From Lentisphaerae bacterium ADurb.Bin082 (lineage in GTDB: Bacteria > Verrucomicrobiota > Lentisphaeria > Oligosphaerales > Oligosphaeraceae): a DNA stretch of 64,000 nucleotides. The first letter of the stretch is position 1, and every line of letters starts with the position of its first letter. Positions 1-7,938 of the stretch are shown here, piece after piece. The notes beneath the pieces were generated by a model, which was given only the letters and a program-made list of their open reading frames with translations, was not told the DNA's origin and did no database searches. The translations under genes and the position numbers were made by a program. The DNA is taken from contig MWEG01000117.1 in the NCBI GenBank assembly GCA_002070945.1, positions 1 through 64,000 on the forward strand, given 5' to 3'.

Positions 1-93
1 AAAAGGAAAACGGGCAAGCTTTCAAGGGGAAAACTTGTCAAGTCGTAGAAGAAAAATTATGATTCTTTGTTGTTGGGAAGCAGCGGCAGCCGT

Positions 94-123
94 TTGCAAA
101 ATCGGGCAGATGCATTTTAGTAT
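94..123 (+). promoter_or_regulatory. Possible sigma70-type promoter before etfB
   Basis: TTGCAA (94-99) and TAGTAT (118-123) are separated by 18 bases and lie about 35 bases before the etfB start, in a locally AT-rich stretch. The match to consensus is only moderate. The true promoter could lie upstream of the window. Confidence 0.25.
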
Positions 124-158
124 TATTTTTACAATTTTCAGGATTTTCGGAGTGTTCT

Positions 159-956
159 ATGAGATTGGCGGTATTGGTCAAGCAAGTGCCGGACACGCGT
201 TCGGTGCAGATGGATGAGACGACAGGCACGGTTGTACGCAAAAGCAGTGACGCGATTTTGAATCCGTTGGACGCTTACGCGCTGCGGGCAGCGCTGCTGG
301 TGAAAGATGCGGCGCCTGGTTCGACGGTGACAGCGCTGAGCATGGGGCCAGCGTCCGCAGAAAAGGCGTTGCGCGAGGTGCTGGCGCTGGGAGCTGACGA
401 TGCAGTTCTGATCTGCGACCGCGCCTGCGCTGGCAGCGACACCTGGGCGACAGCCGTGGTTCTGGCGGCGGCGCTGCAGAAGCACGGCCCCTTTGACCTG
501 GTAATCACCGGCGAACGGGCGACGGACGGCGACACCGGCCAGGTCGGCCCGGAAGTCGCGGCCCATCTCAACCTGTCCCTGGCAACGTTCGTGGACGAGG
601 TCAGCGTGAATGCAGACGGGCTGGAGGTCGAGCGCAAGGTCGAGACCGGCCTGGAGCGCTGGCGACTGCGCCTGCCGGCTCTGATCAGCGTCACTAAGGC
701 TATCGGTGAAATCGGCTTGCCGACCTTGGCTGGCAAAATGGCGGCGCGGCGGCGGGAGATTCCTATCACCACTGCCGCTGACCTCGGGCTGGACCCGGCT
801 ACCATCGGCCTGAAAGGCTCGCCGACGCGGGTGGTGAAGATTTTCTATCCAACCCTGGCGCGGAAGGGACGCCAATATCGGGTAGTCGATGAAGCGTCGC
901 TGGCTGACTCGGTTGAGGTTATGGCAAAGTATATGGCGGAGGTGTCGGCAGTATGA
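159..956 (+). CDS. etfB: Electron transfer flavoprotein beta subunit
   Basis: 265 residues, the usual EtfB length. It is the small subunit of a soluble flavoprotein that passes electrons between a flavin dehydrogenase and another carrier. The N-terminus (MRLAVLVKQVPDT) and the ATDGDTGQVGPEVAAHL stretch, which contributes to the nucleotide site, are typical of FixA/bifurcating-type EtfB rather than the mitochondrial type (inference from motif style). GGAG lies about 8 bases before the ATG at 159. The stop overlaps the start of etfA by four bases (ATGA), indicating translational coupling. With etfA and the following GlcD-type dehydrogenase it forms a gene order identical to lctB-lctC-lctD, the electron-confurcating lactate dehydrogenase of acetogens. 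This suggests its partner is lactate dehydrogenase. Confidence 0.93.
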   Translation: MRLAVLVKQVPDTRSVQMDETTGTVVRKSSDAILNPLDAYALRAALLVKDAAPGSTVTALSMGPASAEKALREVLALGADDAVLICDRACAGSDTWATAVVLAAALQKHGPFDLVITGERATDGDTGQVGPEVAAHLNLSLATFVDEVSVNADGLEVERKVETGLERWRLRLPALISVTKAIGEIGLPTLAGKMAARRREIPITTAADLGLDPATIGLKGSPTRVVKIFYPTLARKGRQYRVVDEASLADSVEVMAKYMAEVSAV

Positions 957-1936
957 AAGTCTGCGTATTGGCGGAAGTTGCGCATCATCGGATTCTGCCG
1001 GTGACCTACGAATTGCTGACGCGGGCGCTGGCTCTGGCGTCGCCGGGCGAGGTCGGCGCGCTGGTGGTCAGCGGCGGCGTCCCGGAAGAGGAATATGAAA
1101 AGCTCGGCGCTGCTGGCGCCGATGAGATCATAGCGTACGAGGCACCCTGGCTGGAACGATTCCGGCCAGAGCCGTACACTGCGGCCTTGCAGGCCATGGT
1201 GGCGGAGTTCAGGCCGGAGATTGTGCTCGGCGGCGCCACCAGCACGGGGCGGACGTGGCTGCCCTACGCCGCTATGAAAATGCACACCGGGCTGACCGCC
1301 GATTGCACGGAACTCGGCATCGAAGACGGCAGCGGGCTTTTGCTGCAGACGCGGCCAGCCATCGGCGGTAACATCATGGCGACGATCAAGACCCCGCATC
1401 ACCGTCCGCAGATGGCTACTATCCGGCCGCGTTCAACGCGGCCAGCCACGCCCCAGGCCGGCCGGCGCGGTCGGCTGCATCGGCGCGAGGCACTGTCTGC
1501 CTGGCAGCAGTCCGGCATGACCGAGCTGTCGTTCACGCCGATTGACGAAACGCAAGAGCTATCCTCGGCAGAGCGCGTCGTCGTGGTCGGTCGAGGCATT
1601 AAGAAGCCGGAGAACCTTGGCATGGTGCGCGAATTGGCGCAGCTCCTGGGCGCGGCCGTAGGTGCCACCCGCGAGGTCGTTGACCGGGGCTGGCTGCCCT
1701 ACAGCTGCCAGATTGGACTTTCTGGGCGGACGATTACGCCGGAACTCTATGTCGGCGTCGGCGTTTCCGGCGCTATTCAGCACTTGGCTGGCATGCAGAC
1801 GTCGAAGCGGATTGTGGCTATCAATACAGACAGCGAAGCGCAGATTTTTTCCTTGGCCGACGTTGGCATTGTGGGTGATTTGCTGGAGGTCGTGCCAGCC
1901 TTGAATGCGCGTTTGCGTACGGGAGGTGCCTTGTGA
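953..1936 (+). CDS. etfA: Electron transfer flavoprotein alpha subunit
   Basis: 327 residues. The N-terminal half is a Rossmann-like domain. The C-terminal half carries the FAD site: GRGIKKPENL, then ATREVVDRGWLP, SCQIGLSGRTITPELYVGVG, GAIQHLAGM and ADVGIVGDL, all diagnostic for EtfA. The start overlaps etfB by ATGA, and its own stop overlaps the downstream GTG start by GTGA, so all three genes should be co-translated. Unlike some LctC proteins of acetogens, it has no N-terminal ferredoxin-like extension; there is no CxxCxxC cluster before the first domain. Whether the complex still confurcates electrons cannot be told from sequence alone. Confidence 0.94.
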   Translation: MKVCVLAEVAHHRILPVTYELLTRALALASPGEVGALVVSGGVPEEEYEKLGAAGADEIIAYEAPWLERFRPEPYTAALQAMVAEFRPEIVLGGATSTGRTWLPYAAMKMHTGLTADCTELGIEDGSGLLLQTRPAIGGNIMATIKTPHHRPQMATIRPRSTRPATPQAGRRGRLHRREALSAWQQSGMTELSFTPIDETQELSSAERVVVVGRGIKKPENLGMVRELAQLLGAAVGATREVVDRGWLPYSCQIGLSGRTITPELYVGVGVSGAIQHLAGMQTSKRIVAINTDSEAQIFSLADVGIVGDLLEVVPALNARLRTGGAL

Positions 1937-3354
1937 GCGGATATGCGCCTGTGACTCCGGAGATCGCAGCCCAGCTGGAAGCGATCTGCGGCAAGAATTA
2001 TGTGATTTACCGGGACGAAGAACGCTTGGAGCCGTATTCGCGGGACGAGATTCCCGGCCATCATTATCGGCGGATGCCGGAGATAGTGGTTCGTCCGCAG
2101 ACGACGGCCGAGGTGTCGGCGATCATGAAGCTGGCGAATGTCGAGCGCATCCCAGTGACGCCGCGCGGAGCCGGCTCTGGCCTCTCGGGAGGTGCAGTGC
2201 CCGTGTTCGGCGGGATCGTGGTCGCGACCGACCGGATGAACCAGATTCTGGAGTTGGACAAGCAGAACATGATGATCGTCGTCGAACCTGGCGTGATCGC
2301 CAACGACATCAACGAGTATCTGCGTCCACACGAATTGTTTTACGCTGGCTATCCGATGAGCATGGAGACGTGCTACATCGGCGGCAACGTGGCGGAGAAC
2401 GCTGGCGGCGGCAAGGCGATCAAGTATGGCGTCACGTCTCGGTATGTCCTTGGCCTGGAAGTGGTGCTGCCGTCTGGCGAGGTCATGGAGCTCGGCGGCA
2501 AGCTCTTGAAGGACGTGACCGGTTACAACTTGCTGCCGCTGATGACCGGCTCGGAAGGCACACTCGGCATTTTCACTAAGATTATCCTGAAGGTGATCCC
2601 GCTGCCAAAGTATCAGTACGACCTGCTGGCTTTATTCCCGGATAGCCGCACCGCCATTGAGGCCGTGCCGGCAACCATGGTCGAATCCGGCATTACGCCG
2701 ACCTCTGTCGAGTATATGGACCAGGAGTCGTTCCGTTCCGCCTGCGAATATCTGAACGAGACGCTGCCGTACCAGGACGCCGGGGCGATGCTGCTGGTGT
2801 CGGTTGACGGCAATGACCCGGAGAAGATGGCGGATGATTGCGAAGCGCTGGGGACGTTCCTGGAAAAGCACGGCGCGAGCGTGGTTTATGTGGCGGACAC
2901 GCCAGCCAATTCAGAGCGAATCTGGAAGATTCGGCGCAACGTGGCTGAGGCGTTCAGCCTGTATTTCCCGCGGCAGTCGGGCGAGGACATCGTAGTGCCG
3001 CCAGCAAGCATCGCCCTGGTGGTGGAGCAGTTCCAGGAGCTGGCCGAGAAATACGGCGTGACCATACCGTGCTACGGCCATGCCGGCGACGGCAATCTGC
3101 ATAGCCGGGTCAGTGCGCCGGACAGCTGGAGCGACGAGCGATGGGAAGAAACGCTGCCGAAGATTCTGAATGATTTGTACGCGCTGGTGGCGCAGCAAGG
3201 CGGCCGCATTTCCGGCGAACATGGCATCGGCTGCAAACGGCTGGCGTACATGCCCAGCGTGGTTTCAGAAACGTATCTTAACGTGCTGCGGTCAATCAAG
3301 CAGGCACTGGACCCGAATAATATCATGAACCCAGGAAAGATATTCATGGTCTGA
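1933..3354 (+). CDS. FAD-linked lactate/glycolate dehydrogenase (GlcD/LctD type)
   Basis: 473 residues. An FAD-binding PCMH-type domain (about 40-220) contains VTPRGAGSGLSGGAVP. The C-terminal FAD-linked oxidase domain has the family signatures GHAGDGNLHSRV, ISGEHGIGCKR and a final DPNNIMNPGKIF. These are D-lactate/glycolate oxidase family hallmarks; the histidines of GHAGDGN and GEHGIG are in the region that binds the hydroxyacid and any metal. The GTG start at 1933 overlaps the etfA stop. Being third in an etfB-etfA-dehydrogenase operon, it is most simply the lactate-oxidising subunit of an LctBCD-like complex. Glycolate or another 2-hydroxy acid remains possible. No iron-sulfur GlcF subunit follows, which argues against a classical GlcDEF oxidase. 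Confidence 0.88.
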   Translation: MSGYAPVTPEIAAQLEAICGKNYVIYRDEERLEPYSRDEIPGHHYRRMPEIVVRPQTTAEVSAIMKLANVERIPVTPRGAGSGLSGGAVPVFGGIVVATDRMNQILELDKQNMMIVVEPGVIANDINEYLRPHELFYAGYPMSMETCYIGGNVAENAGGGKAIKYGVTSRYVLGLEVVLPSGEVMELGGKLLKDVTGYNLLPLMTGSEGTLGIFTKIILKVIPLPKYQYDLLALFPDSRTAIEAVPATMVESGITPTSVEYMDQESFRSACEYLNETLPYQDAGAMLLVSVDGNDPEKMADDCEALGTFLEKHGASVVYVADTPANSERIWKIRRNVAEAFSLYFPRQSGEDIVVPPASIALVVEQFQELAEKYGVTIPCYGHAGDGNLHSRVSAPDSWSDERWEETLPKILNDLYALVAQQGGRISGEHGIGCKRLAYMPSVVSETYLNVLRSIKQALDPNNIMNPGKIFMV

Positions 3355-3366
3355 GGTGGATTTTTT

Positions 3367-3494
3367 AGTGGACAGTGGACAATGGACGTCAGTGGACTTT
3401 AGTTGGACGTCAGTAGACGATGGACTGTGGACTTTAGTGGACGGTAGTGGTCAGTGGACGTGGACTTTAGTGGATTTTAGTGGACAGTGGGAGT
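3367..3494 (+). repeat. GTGGAC-rich dispersed intergenic repeat (family A), copy 1
   Basis: About 130 bases made of irregular GTGGAC/ATGGAC words joined by AGT, CGTC and TTTA. It shares an exact 33-base segment (3412-3444) with 13775-13807, and a related tract lies at 16997-17050. Non-coding and low complexity. It fills most of the gap after the lactate dehydrogenase gene. Confidence 0.85.
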
Positions 3495-3507
3495 GAAGAC
3501 ACGCAGG

Positions 3508-3592
3508 GTTGCCTGAACCACGTACGGTGCTATATATTGCAAGCTAAAGCTTGAACTACATACGATGCTACATACGGCCTGAACTGCATACA
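3508..3592 (+). repeat. AAGCT-AAAGCTTG-AACTAC dispersed repeat (family B), copy 1
   Basis: Contains GCAAGCTAAAGCTTGAACTA with CATACG/CTACATACGG words repeated around it. The core AAGCTAAAGCTT is nearly self-complementary. Related copies occur at 17096-17160 (two cores) and 36625-36712. The upstream part of the esterase reading frame runs through this repeat, which is why that gene's start is placed later. Confidence 0.8.
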
Positions 3593-3676
3593 ATCATCCT
3601 CTTTATTGTTGTGCTTACATCATTCACATCATCTGTTTTGCCTAACGTCCTCCGTGGTGGACATTGCCTGCGCTGG

Positions 3677-4948
3677 ATGGTTTGGCTGCTGCTGAGCGTT
3701 TTGCCGGCGGTGGCCTGGTCTGACCCGGCGCCGGTTGGGTCTATTCGAACCAAAGGAGTTGTCATGGAGTTGCCGAAGACGTACAATGGTTTGCGCCCGC
3801 CTATAGAGCTGCCCGAGTTCCCAGTGTCGAAATACTGGGATGTGGCTGACTTGTTTCAGACGCCGCAGTTTCAGTCGGCCGCGCATTTTGATGAGAGCTA
3901 TTGCGATGGTCTGGAGTCGATTCTGTATGAAGGCATGCTGGTTGATGGCGTTCGCAAGCCGGTTTTCGCGTACGCCGGTATTCCGGACGGGCCGGTTCCG
4001 CCGGGCGGTTTTCCGGGGGTGGTGCTGGTGCATGGCGGCGGCGGAACGGCGTATCCGTCCTACGTGAAATTATGGAACAGCCGCGGCTATGTGGCGATAG
4101 CGATGGACTTGTACAACTCCCGGCCGCGGGCGGCTGACCCGAGCCGCGACCGCATTCTGCTGTATGGATCGAACCATCCCGAATTTGGCCCGAATCCAGA
4201 CCAGGTGCATAAGAACATCGGCGACATTGTCCGGGCGCATTCGCTGTTGCTGTCGTTACCTAATGTGAATCCAGCCCGGACTGGCGTGATCGGCATTTCC
4301 TGGGGGAGCGTGTTTTCGTCAGTCGTCGCGTGCATAGACGACCGTCTCCAGTTTGTGCTGCCCGTGTATGGTCATGGCTTTTTTGGTGAAGGCGACGGCA
4401 GTTCAAGCTTCTGCAAATGGTCGGGGATTAGCTGGGACCCGGGGCATTACCTGGCAGCAGCGAAAGTGCCGCTGTACTGGTTTGCAGGCACTAATGACCT
4501 TAATTTCCTGATTCCGGCCATGCAGCGTTCCTGGGATACGGCGCCGACGACGGCAAACCGTACCTTGATCATCAATCTGCCGCATTCCCACGTCGGATAT
4601 CAGCTGTCGCCGACGTTCCGGATTGCGGACGCTGTTCTGCGCGGCGGCACGCCCCTGCCAGTGCTGGGCAGGGCGACGGTGAGGGAAGGGAACGTGCTGG
4701 CAGCGCCGGTGGAAGGCGTCGGCAAGGGCATCAAGCTGGCGCAGCTGTGCTTTACGACGGATGACGGCCCCTTGTGCAAGCGTCTTTGGAAGACAGCGGC
4801 CGCGACCGTCCGCAACGGCGAAATCGCAGCCGCGCTGCCGGAAGGAACTGTCATGGCCTACTTAGCGGCCTTTGACGAACAGGACGCTGACGGCAAGTGG
4901 TACTGCGCCGGAACCAGCAATGTGGTCGTGGTGAAATCGAAGTTTTGA
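3677..4948 (+). CDS. Secreted dienelactone-hydrolase-like alpha/beta hydrolase (putative acetylxylan esterase)
   Basis: 423 residues from the ATG at 3677. That start begins a short signal peptide (MVWLLLSVLPAVAWSDP). The open frame continues upstream to 3551, but there it is repeat sequence. The alpha/beta hydrolase core has the oxyanion-region VLVHGGGG, a nucleophile elbow GISWGS with the likely catalytic serine, a later acid region (FAGTNDLNF) and a histidine candidate in NLPHSH. A C-terminal beta-rich tail of about 100 residues follows. The family is typical of secreted carbohydrate esterases and dienelactone hydrolases in PVC bacteria; the substrate is unknown. It stands alone, about 60 bases before an oxidoreductase gene on the same strand. 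No strong ribosome site is visible (a weak GGTGG about 16 bases upstream), so the start is uncertain. Confidence 0.75.
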   Translation: MVWLLLSVLPAVAWSDPAPVGSIRTKGVVMELPKTYNGLRPPIELPEFPVSKYWDVADLFQTPQFQSAAHFDESYCDGLESILYEGMLVDGVRKPVFAYAGIPDGPVPPGGFPGVVLVHGGGGTAYPSYVKLWNSRGYVAIAMDLYNSRPRAADPSRDRILLYGSNHPEFGPNPDQVHKNIGDIVRAHSLLLSLPNVNPARTGVIGISWGSVFSSVVACIDDRLQFVLPVYGHGFFGEGDGSSSFCKWSGISWDPGHYLAAAKVPLYWFAGTNDLNFLIPAMQRSWDTAPTTANRTLIINLPHSHVGYQLSPTFRIADAVLRGGTPLPVLGRATVREGNVLAAPVEGVGKGIKLAQLCFTTDDGPLCKRLWKTAAATVRNGEIAAALPEGTVMAYLAAFDEQDADGKWYCAGTSNVVVVKSKF

Positions 4949-5007
4949 CGAGAACGCGCACTAAAGGGCGCTGTGTGAGTGTGTCATAGAGAAAGGACGA
5001 AGTTGAG

Positions 5008-6192
5008 ATGGCGGAAGATTTACGGATTGGTGTCATTGGCTGTGGTGGTCGTGGTCGGTTGGCGCGTCATGCTCATAAGCCTGGCGAGGGTTCGCGCCTA
5101 GTTGCCGGGTGCGACATCCGGCAGGTCGCCCTGGATGATTTTCGGGCTAATCATGGCGACGACGCCTTTGTCTGCCGCGACTATCGCGATTTGCTGGCGC
5201 AGCCTGGCATTGACGCGGTTTTCGTCTGCACGCCAGACTATTGGCATGAAGAGCATGCCTTGGCTGCGCTGGAAGCAGGCAAGCATGTGTATTTAGAGAA
5301 GCCGATGGCGATTACGGTGCCGGGCGCTGACCGGGTGCTGACCAAGGCGCGGGAAAAGGGCGTGAAGCTGTACGTGGGTCACAACATGCGCCACATGTCT
5401 TTTGTGCGCAAGATGAAGGAAATCATTGACCGGGGCGGGATTGGCGAGGTCAAAGCTGGCTGGTGTCGGCATTTCGTGGCATACGGTGGCGACGCCTATT
5501 TCAAGGATTGGCATGCCGAGCAGAGCAAGGCGACCAGTATGCTGCTGCAGAAGGGTGCGCATGACATCGACATTCTGCATTGGCTCTGCCACGGCTACAC
5601 GAAGCGCGTCATCGGCTTCGGCAACCTGACCGTCTACAATCAGATCACGGACCGCCACGATCCCTCGGAGCGCGGCGACGCATCCTGGCATCTGAGCAAT
5701 TGGCCGCCGCTCAGCCAGAAGGGCATGAACCCGATCATCGACGTCGAAGACTTGAGCATGATCACTATGCAGCTCGACAATGAGGTCATGTGCTCATACC
5801 AGCAATGCCACTACACCCCTGACGGCTGGCGCAACTATACTATCATCGGCACCGAGGGCCGGGTTGAGAATTTCGGCGACTCGCCCGGTCACTGCGTGGT
5901 GCGGGTGTGGAATCGCCGCTGCAACTACAATCCCTACGGCGACGAGCAGTATTTCATTCCCGAAGTCAGCGGCGGGCACGGCGGGGCTGACCCGGCCATT
6001 GTCGCCGAATTCGTCCGCTTTGTGCGTGATGGCGGCAAGATTGCGACGTCGGCAGTGGCGGCGCGCAACAGCGTGGCGGCGGGCTGCTATGGCGCCGAGT
6101 CCTTGCGCTCCGGCGGCAAGCCGTTTGACATCCCGCCAGTCGATCCGGCCAACCTGGCGTATTTCCAAGCCTGGCTGGAGGGCAGCAATTGA
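5008..6192 (+). CDS. Gfo/Idh/MocA family oxidoreductase
   Basis: 394 residues. The N-terminal Rossmann domain has GVIGCGGRGR for NAD(P) binding, then FVCTPDYWHEEHALAALEAG and the family EKP motif (HVYLEKPMAI). The C-terminal beta-sheet domain contains a histidine-bearing GAHDIDILHWLCHG, the usual catalytic region. Probably oxidises or reduces a sugar, inositol or sugar-acid at a hydroxyl; the substrate cannot be assigned. GAAAGGACG precedes the ATG at a good distance. The gene ends just before a 13-bp-stem hairpin that separates it from convergent pyrK. It is one of four members of this superfamily in the window, fitting a lifestyle of processing varied sugars. Confidence 0.9.
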   Translation: MAEDLRIGVIGCGGRGRLARHAHKPGEGSRLVAGCDIRQVALDDFRANHGDDAFVCRDYRDLLAQPGIDAVFVCTPDYWHEEHALAALEAGKHVYLEKPMAITVPGADRVLTKAREKGVKLYVGHNMRHMSFVRKMKEIIDRGGIGEVKAGWCRHFVAYGGDAYFKDWHAEQSKATSMLLQKGAHDIDILHWLCHGYTKRVIGFGNLTVYNQITDRHDPSERGDASWHLSNWPPLSQKGMNPIIDVEDLSMITMQLDNEVMCSYQQCHYTPDGWRNYTIIGTEGRVENFGDSPGHCVVRVWNRRCNYNPYGDEQYFIPEVSGGHGGADPAIVAEFVRFVRDGGKIATSAVAARNSVAAGCYGAESLRSGGKPFDIPPVDPANLAYFQAWLEGSN

Positions 6193-6221
6193 CGTAGGAG
6201 AGCCAACCGCCAAAGAACACC

Positions 6222-6255
6222 AAGGACGCCAAGATTCTTTTTTCTTGGCGTCCTT
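6222..6255. terminator. Hairpin between convergent genes, likely bidirectional terminator
   Basis: AAGGACGCCAAGA (6222-6234) pairs perfectly with TCTTGGCGTCCTT (6243-6255), giving a 13-bp stem with an 8-base T-rich loop. It lies 30 bases after the oxidoreductase stop and 12 bases after the pyrK stop. Only a short TTTT follows on the plus strand, so termination strength is uncertain. Confidence 0.6.
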
Positions 6256-6267
6256 CGTTTTGCCGGT

Positions 6268-7059
6268 TCAATCCCACCAGATTTCCGATGCTTTGAAGAC
6301 TGGCCCGTCAATGCAGGTTCGGGAGTAGGCCCATCCATTTGGGGTGTCAGCCTTGCGTTTGACGACGCAGGCGAAGCAGGCGCCGACGCCGCAGCACATA
6401 GCATGATCAAGGCTGAGTTCTGCGTCAATGCCATTTTTTTCGACGATTTCGCTGACTGCTTTGAGCATGGCATTGGGGCCGCAGGCGGCGACGGCCGGAT
6501 TGCTGGTCTTGGCGATGGCTTGTGTCAGCAGTTCGGTCACCATGCCATGATGCCCGGCTGAGCCGTCGTTGGTCGCTATTTTCAATTCGCAGCCTAGGCG
6601 CTTGAAGTCGTCCTGGAGGAGGATGTCGTCCTTGCTGCGTCCTCCGATGAGGACGACTGGCGGGGCCGGGGCGTTTTTGGCCAGCAGGTAGGTCGCGGCG
6701 CTGCCGTAGCCCCCCGCGACGATGATGCCTTTACGGTTTTTCGGGAACAGGGTATAGCCGTTGCCGAGCGGCCCGAGCAGGTCCAGGACATCGCCGGGTG
6801 CCAGCTTGCTCAAGTGTTCCGTGCCTTCGCCGACAATCTTATAGATGATGCTCAAGCACCCGGAGTCAAGGTCGACATTGAAGATGCTGAAGGGACGGCG
6901 AAGAATGCGGTGCTGCAATTCAGGCAACTGGACATGGACGAATTGCCCTGGCTTGGCCAGTTTGGCAATGGACGCCGCGCTTAGGTCAAGTTGGTAGTAG
7001 TCTTTTTGAAGCCGTTGGTTGTGCAGGATAGGGGCGGAAACCTGGATTTTGTCTGGCAT
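6268..7059 (-). CDS. pyrK: Dihydroorotate dehydrogenase B electron transfer subunit (PyrK)
   Basis: 263 residues. It is a ferredoxin-reductase-like FAD/NAD protein that carries electrons from the PyrD flavin to NAD in pyrimidine synthesis. The FAD part has RRPFSIF. The NAD part has VAGGYGSAATYLLA and AACGPNAMLKAV. The C-terminal iron-sulfur binding cysteines are C223, C228 and C231 (CGVGACFAC) plus C249 (SRTCIDGPVF), matching the PyrK [2Fe-2S] pattern. No pyrD lies next to it here; the partner must be elsewhere. It is the last gene of a minus-strand run that also holds rsmE. AAGG stands about 9 bases before the ATG. Confidence 0.92.
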   Translation of the reverse strand: MPDKIQVSAPILHNQRLQKDYYQLDLSAASIAKLAKPGQFVHVQLPELQHRILRRPFSIFNVDLDSGCLSIIYKIVGEGTEHLSKLAPGDVLDLLGPLGNGYTLFPKNRKGIIVAGGYGSAATYLLAKNAPAPPVVLIGGRSKDDILLQDDFKRLGCELKIATNDGSAGHHGMVTELLTQAIAKTSNPAVAACGPNAMLKAVSEIVEKNGIDAELSLDHAMCCGVGACFACVVKRKADTPNGWAYSRTCIDGPVFKASEIWWD

Positions 7060-7093
7060 GGCATGGCCTTATTTTTTGGCAAGGGCAGCTGAT

Positions 7094-7885
7094 TCAGCTG
7101 GCGCGGTAGAAGTCAGCCCAGGACTCGGCGTCTTCGCAGAGGTCGGCAGGGTTGGAGGATGCATTGACTTCAGGGCAGAAGGTGACGAGGCCGCTGTAGT
7201 TCTGCTGCATGAGGAGGGCGGCCCATTCCTGTTGCTCATCGTCAAACAGGGTTTCACCGGCCAGTGGGTTGTAGTGGAAGCAGATGGCGTGGATTTTGTC
7301 AGCGCATTCGGCCAGGAGTTTTGTCGGCTCTAGCCTGGGGGCGGCGGTGAAGTCATCTGGATGGAAGTGGAGGCAGAGGCCGATGCGGCTGGAATTGGCG
7401 ATGCCGCAGATGGCGATGGCGCGCTGCCATTCCAGGGATTGTGGGAAAGGCAGGGGCTGGCGCACCTGGATGGCGATGGCGTATGGCGTGTCCAGGGGAG
7501 CGTCAAGCAGAGACTGGAGAAAGCTGGCCAAGCGCAGGGATTGCGCCGGGAAATCGGCTTCTGCGCAGCGGTCGAGCCGGAGCTGGAGGCTGAACACGGC
7601 GGTTTCTGCTGGCGCGGCGTAGACCATGGCGTCGAAGAGGTTGCGCCGGAGTGCGCCCATGGCGTCGTGTTCCACGGCATGCGTGAGGATGGCGGCAGAG
7701 TCGCCGGGGAGGAGGTCGCGGGCGTGGAGGCAATGTAGGTTGTGCTTGGTGACGGCGTTGACGAAAGCCTGGCTGTTGAAGTTGCCGGCGTCGCATTCAA
7801 AGCCGTCCAGGCGTTGGCTGGCTGCCAGGGCTGGCAGCCAGTCTTGCCAACGCGAGTCGTCGATACGGATGGCGCAATGGATCAT
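7094..7885 (-). CDS. Putative sugar-isomerase-like TIM-barrel protein
   Basis: 263 residues from the ATG at 7885 (MIHCAIRIDDSRW). A longer frame uses a TTG at 7966 inside the end of the upstream gene and adds a low-complexity Thr/Pro/Gln segment, so I prefer 7885. The spacing of LDGFECDAGNF near the start, LCLHFHPDDF and HAICFHYNP in the middle, and VTFCPEVNAS near the end mimics the strand ends of xylose-isomerase-like/AP endonuclease 2 barrels. The usual metal ligands (E, D, H, E) are only partly preserved. It is therefore probably a divergent or catalytically altered member. It sits between the heparinase-like gene and pyrK. Function unknown. Confidence 0.6.
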   Translation of the reverse strand: MIHCAIRIDDSRWQDWLPALAASQRLDGFECDAGNFNSQAFVNAVTKHNLHCLHARDLLPGDSAAILTHAVEHDAMGALRRNLFDAMVYAAPAETAVFSLQLRLDRCAEADFPAQSLRLASFLQSLLDAPLDTPYAIAIQVRQPLPFPQSLEWQRAIAICGIANSSRIGLCLHFHPDDFTAAPRLEPTKLLAECADKIHAICFHYNPLAGETLFDDEQQEWAALLMQQNYSGLVTFCPEVNASSNPADLCEDAESWADFYRAS

Positions 7886-7938
7886 GGGCGCGGTGGTGTG
7901 TTGGTGGGTGGGTGATGTTGGCGGCGTTGGCTCGGCGT

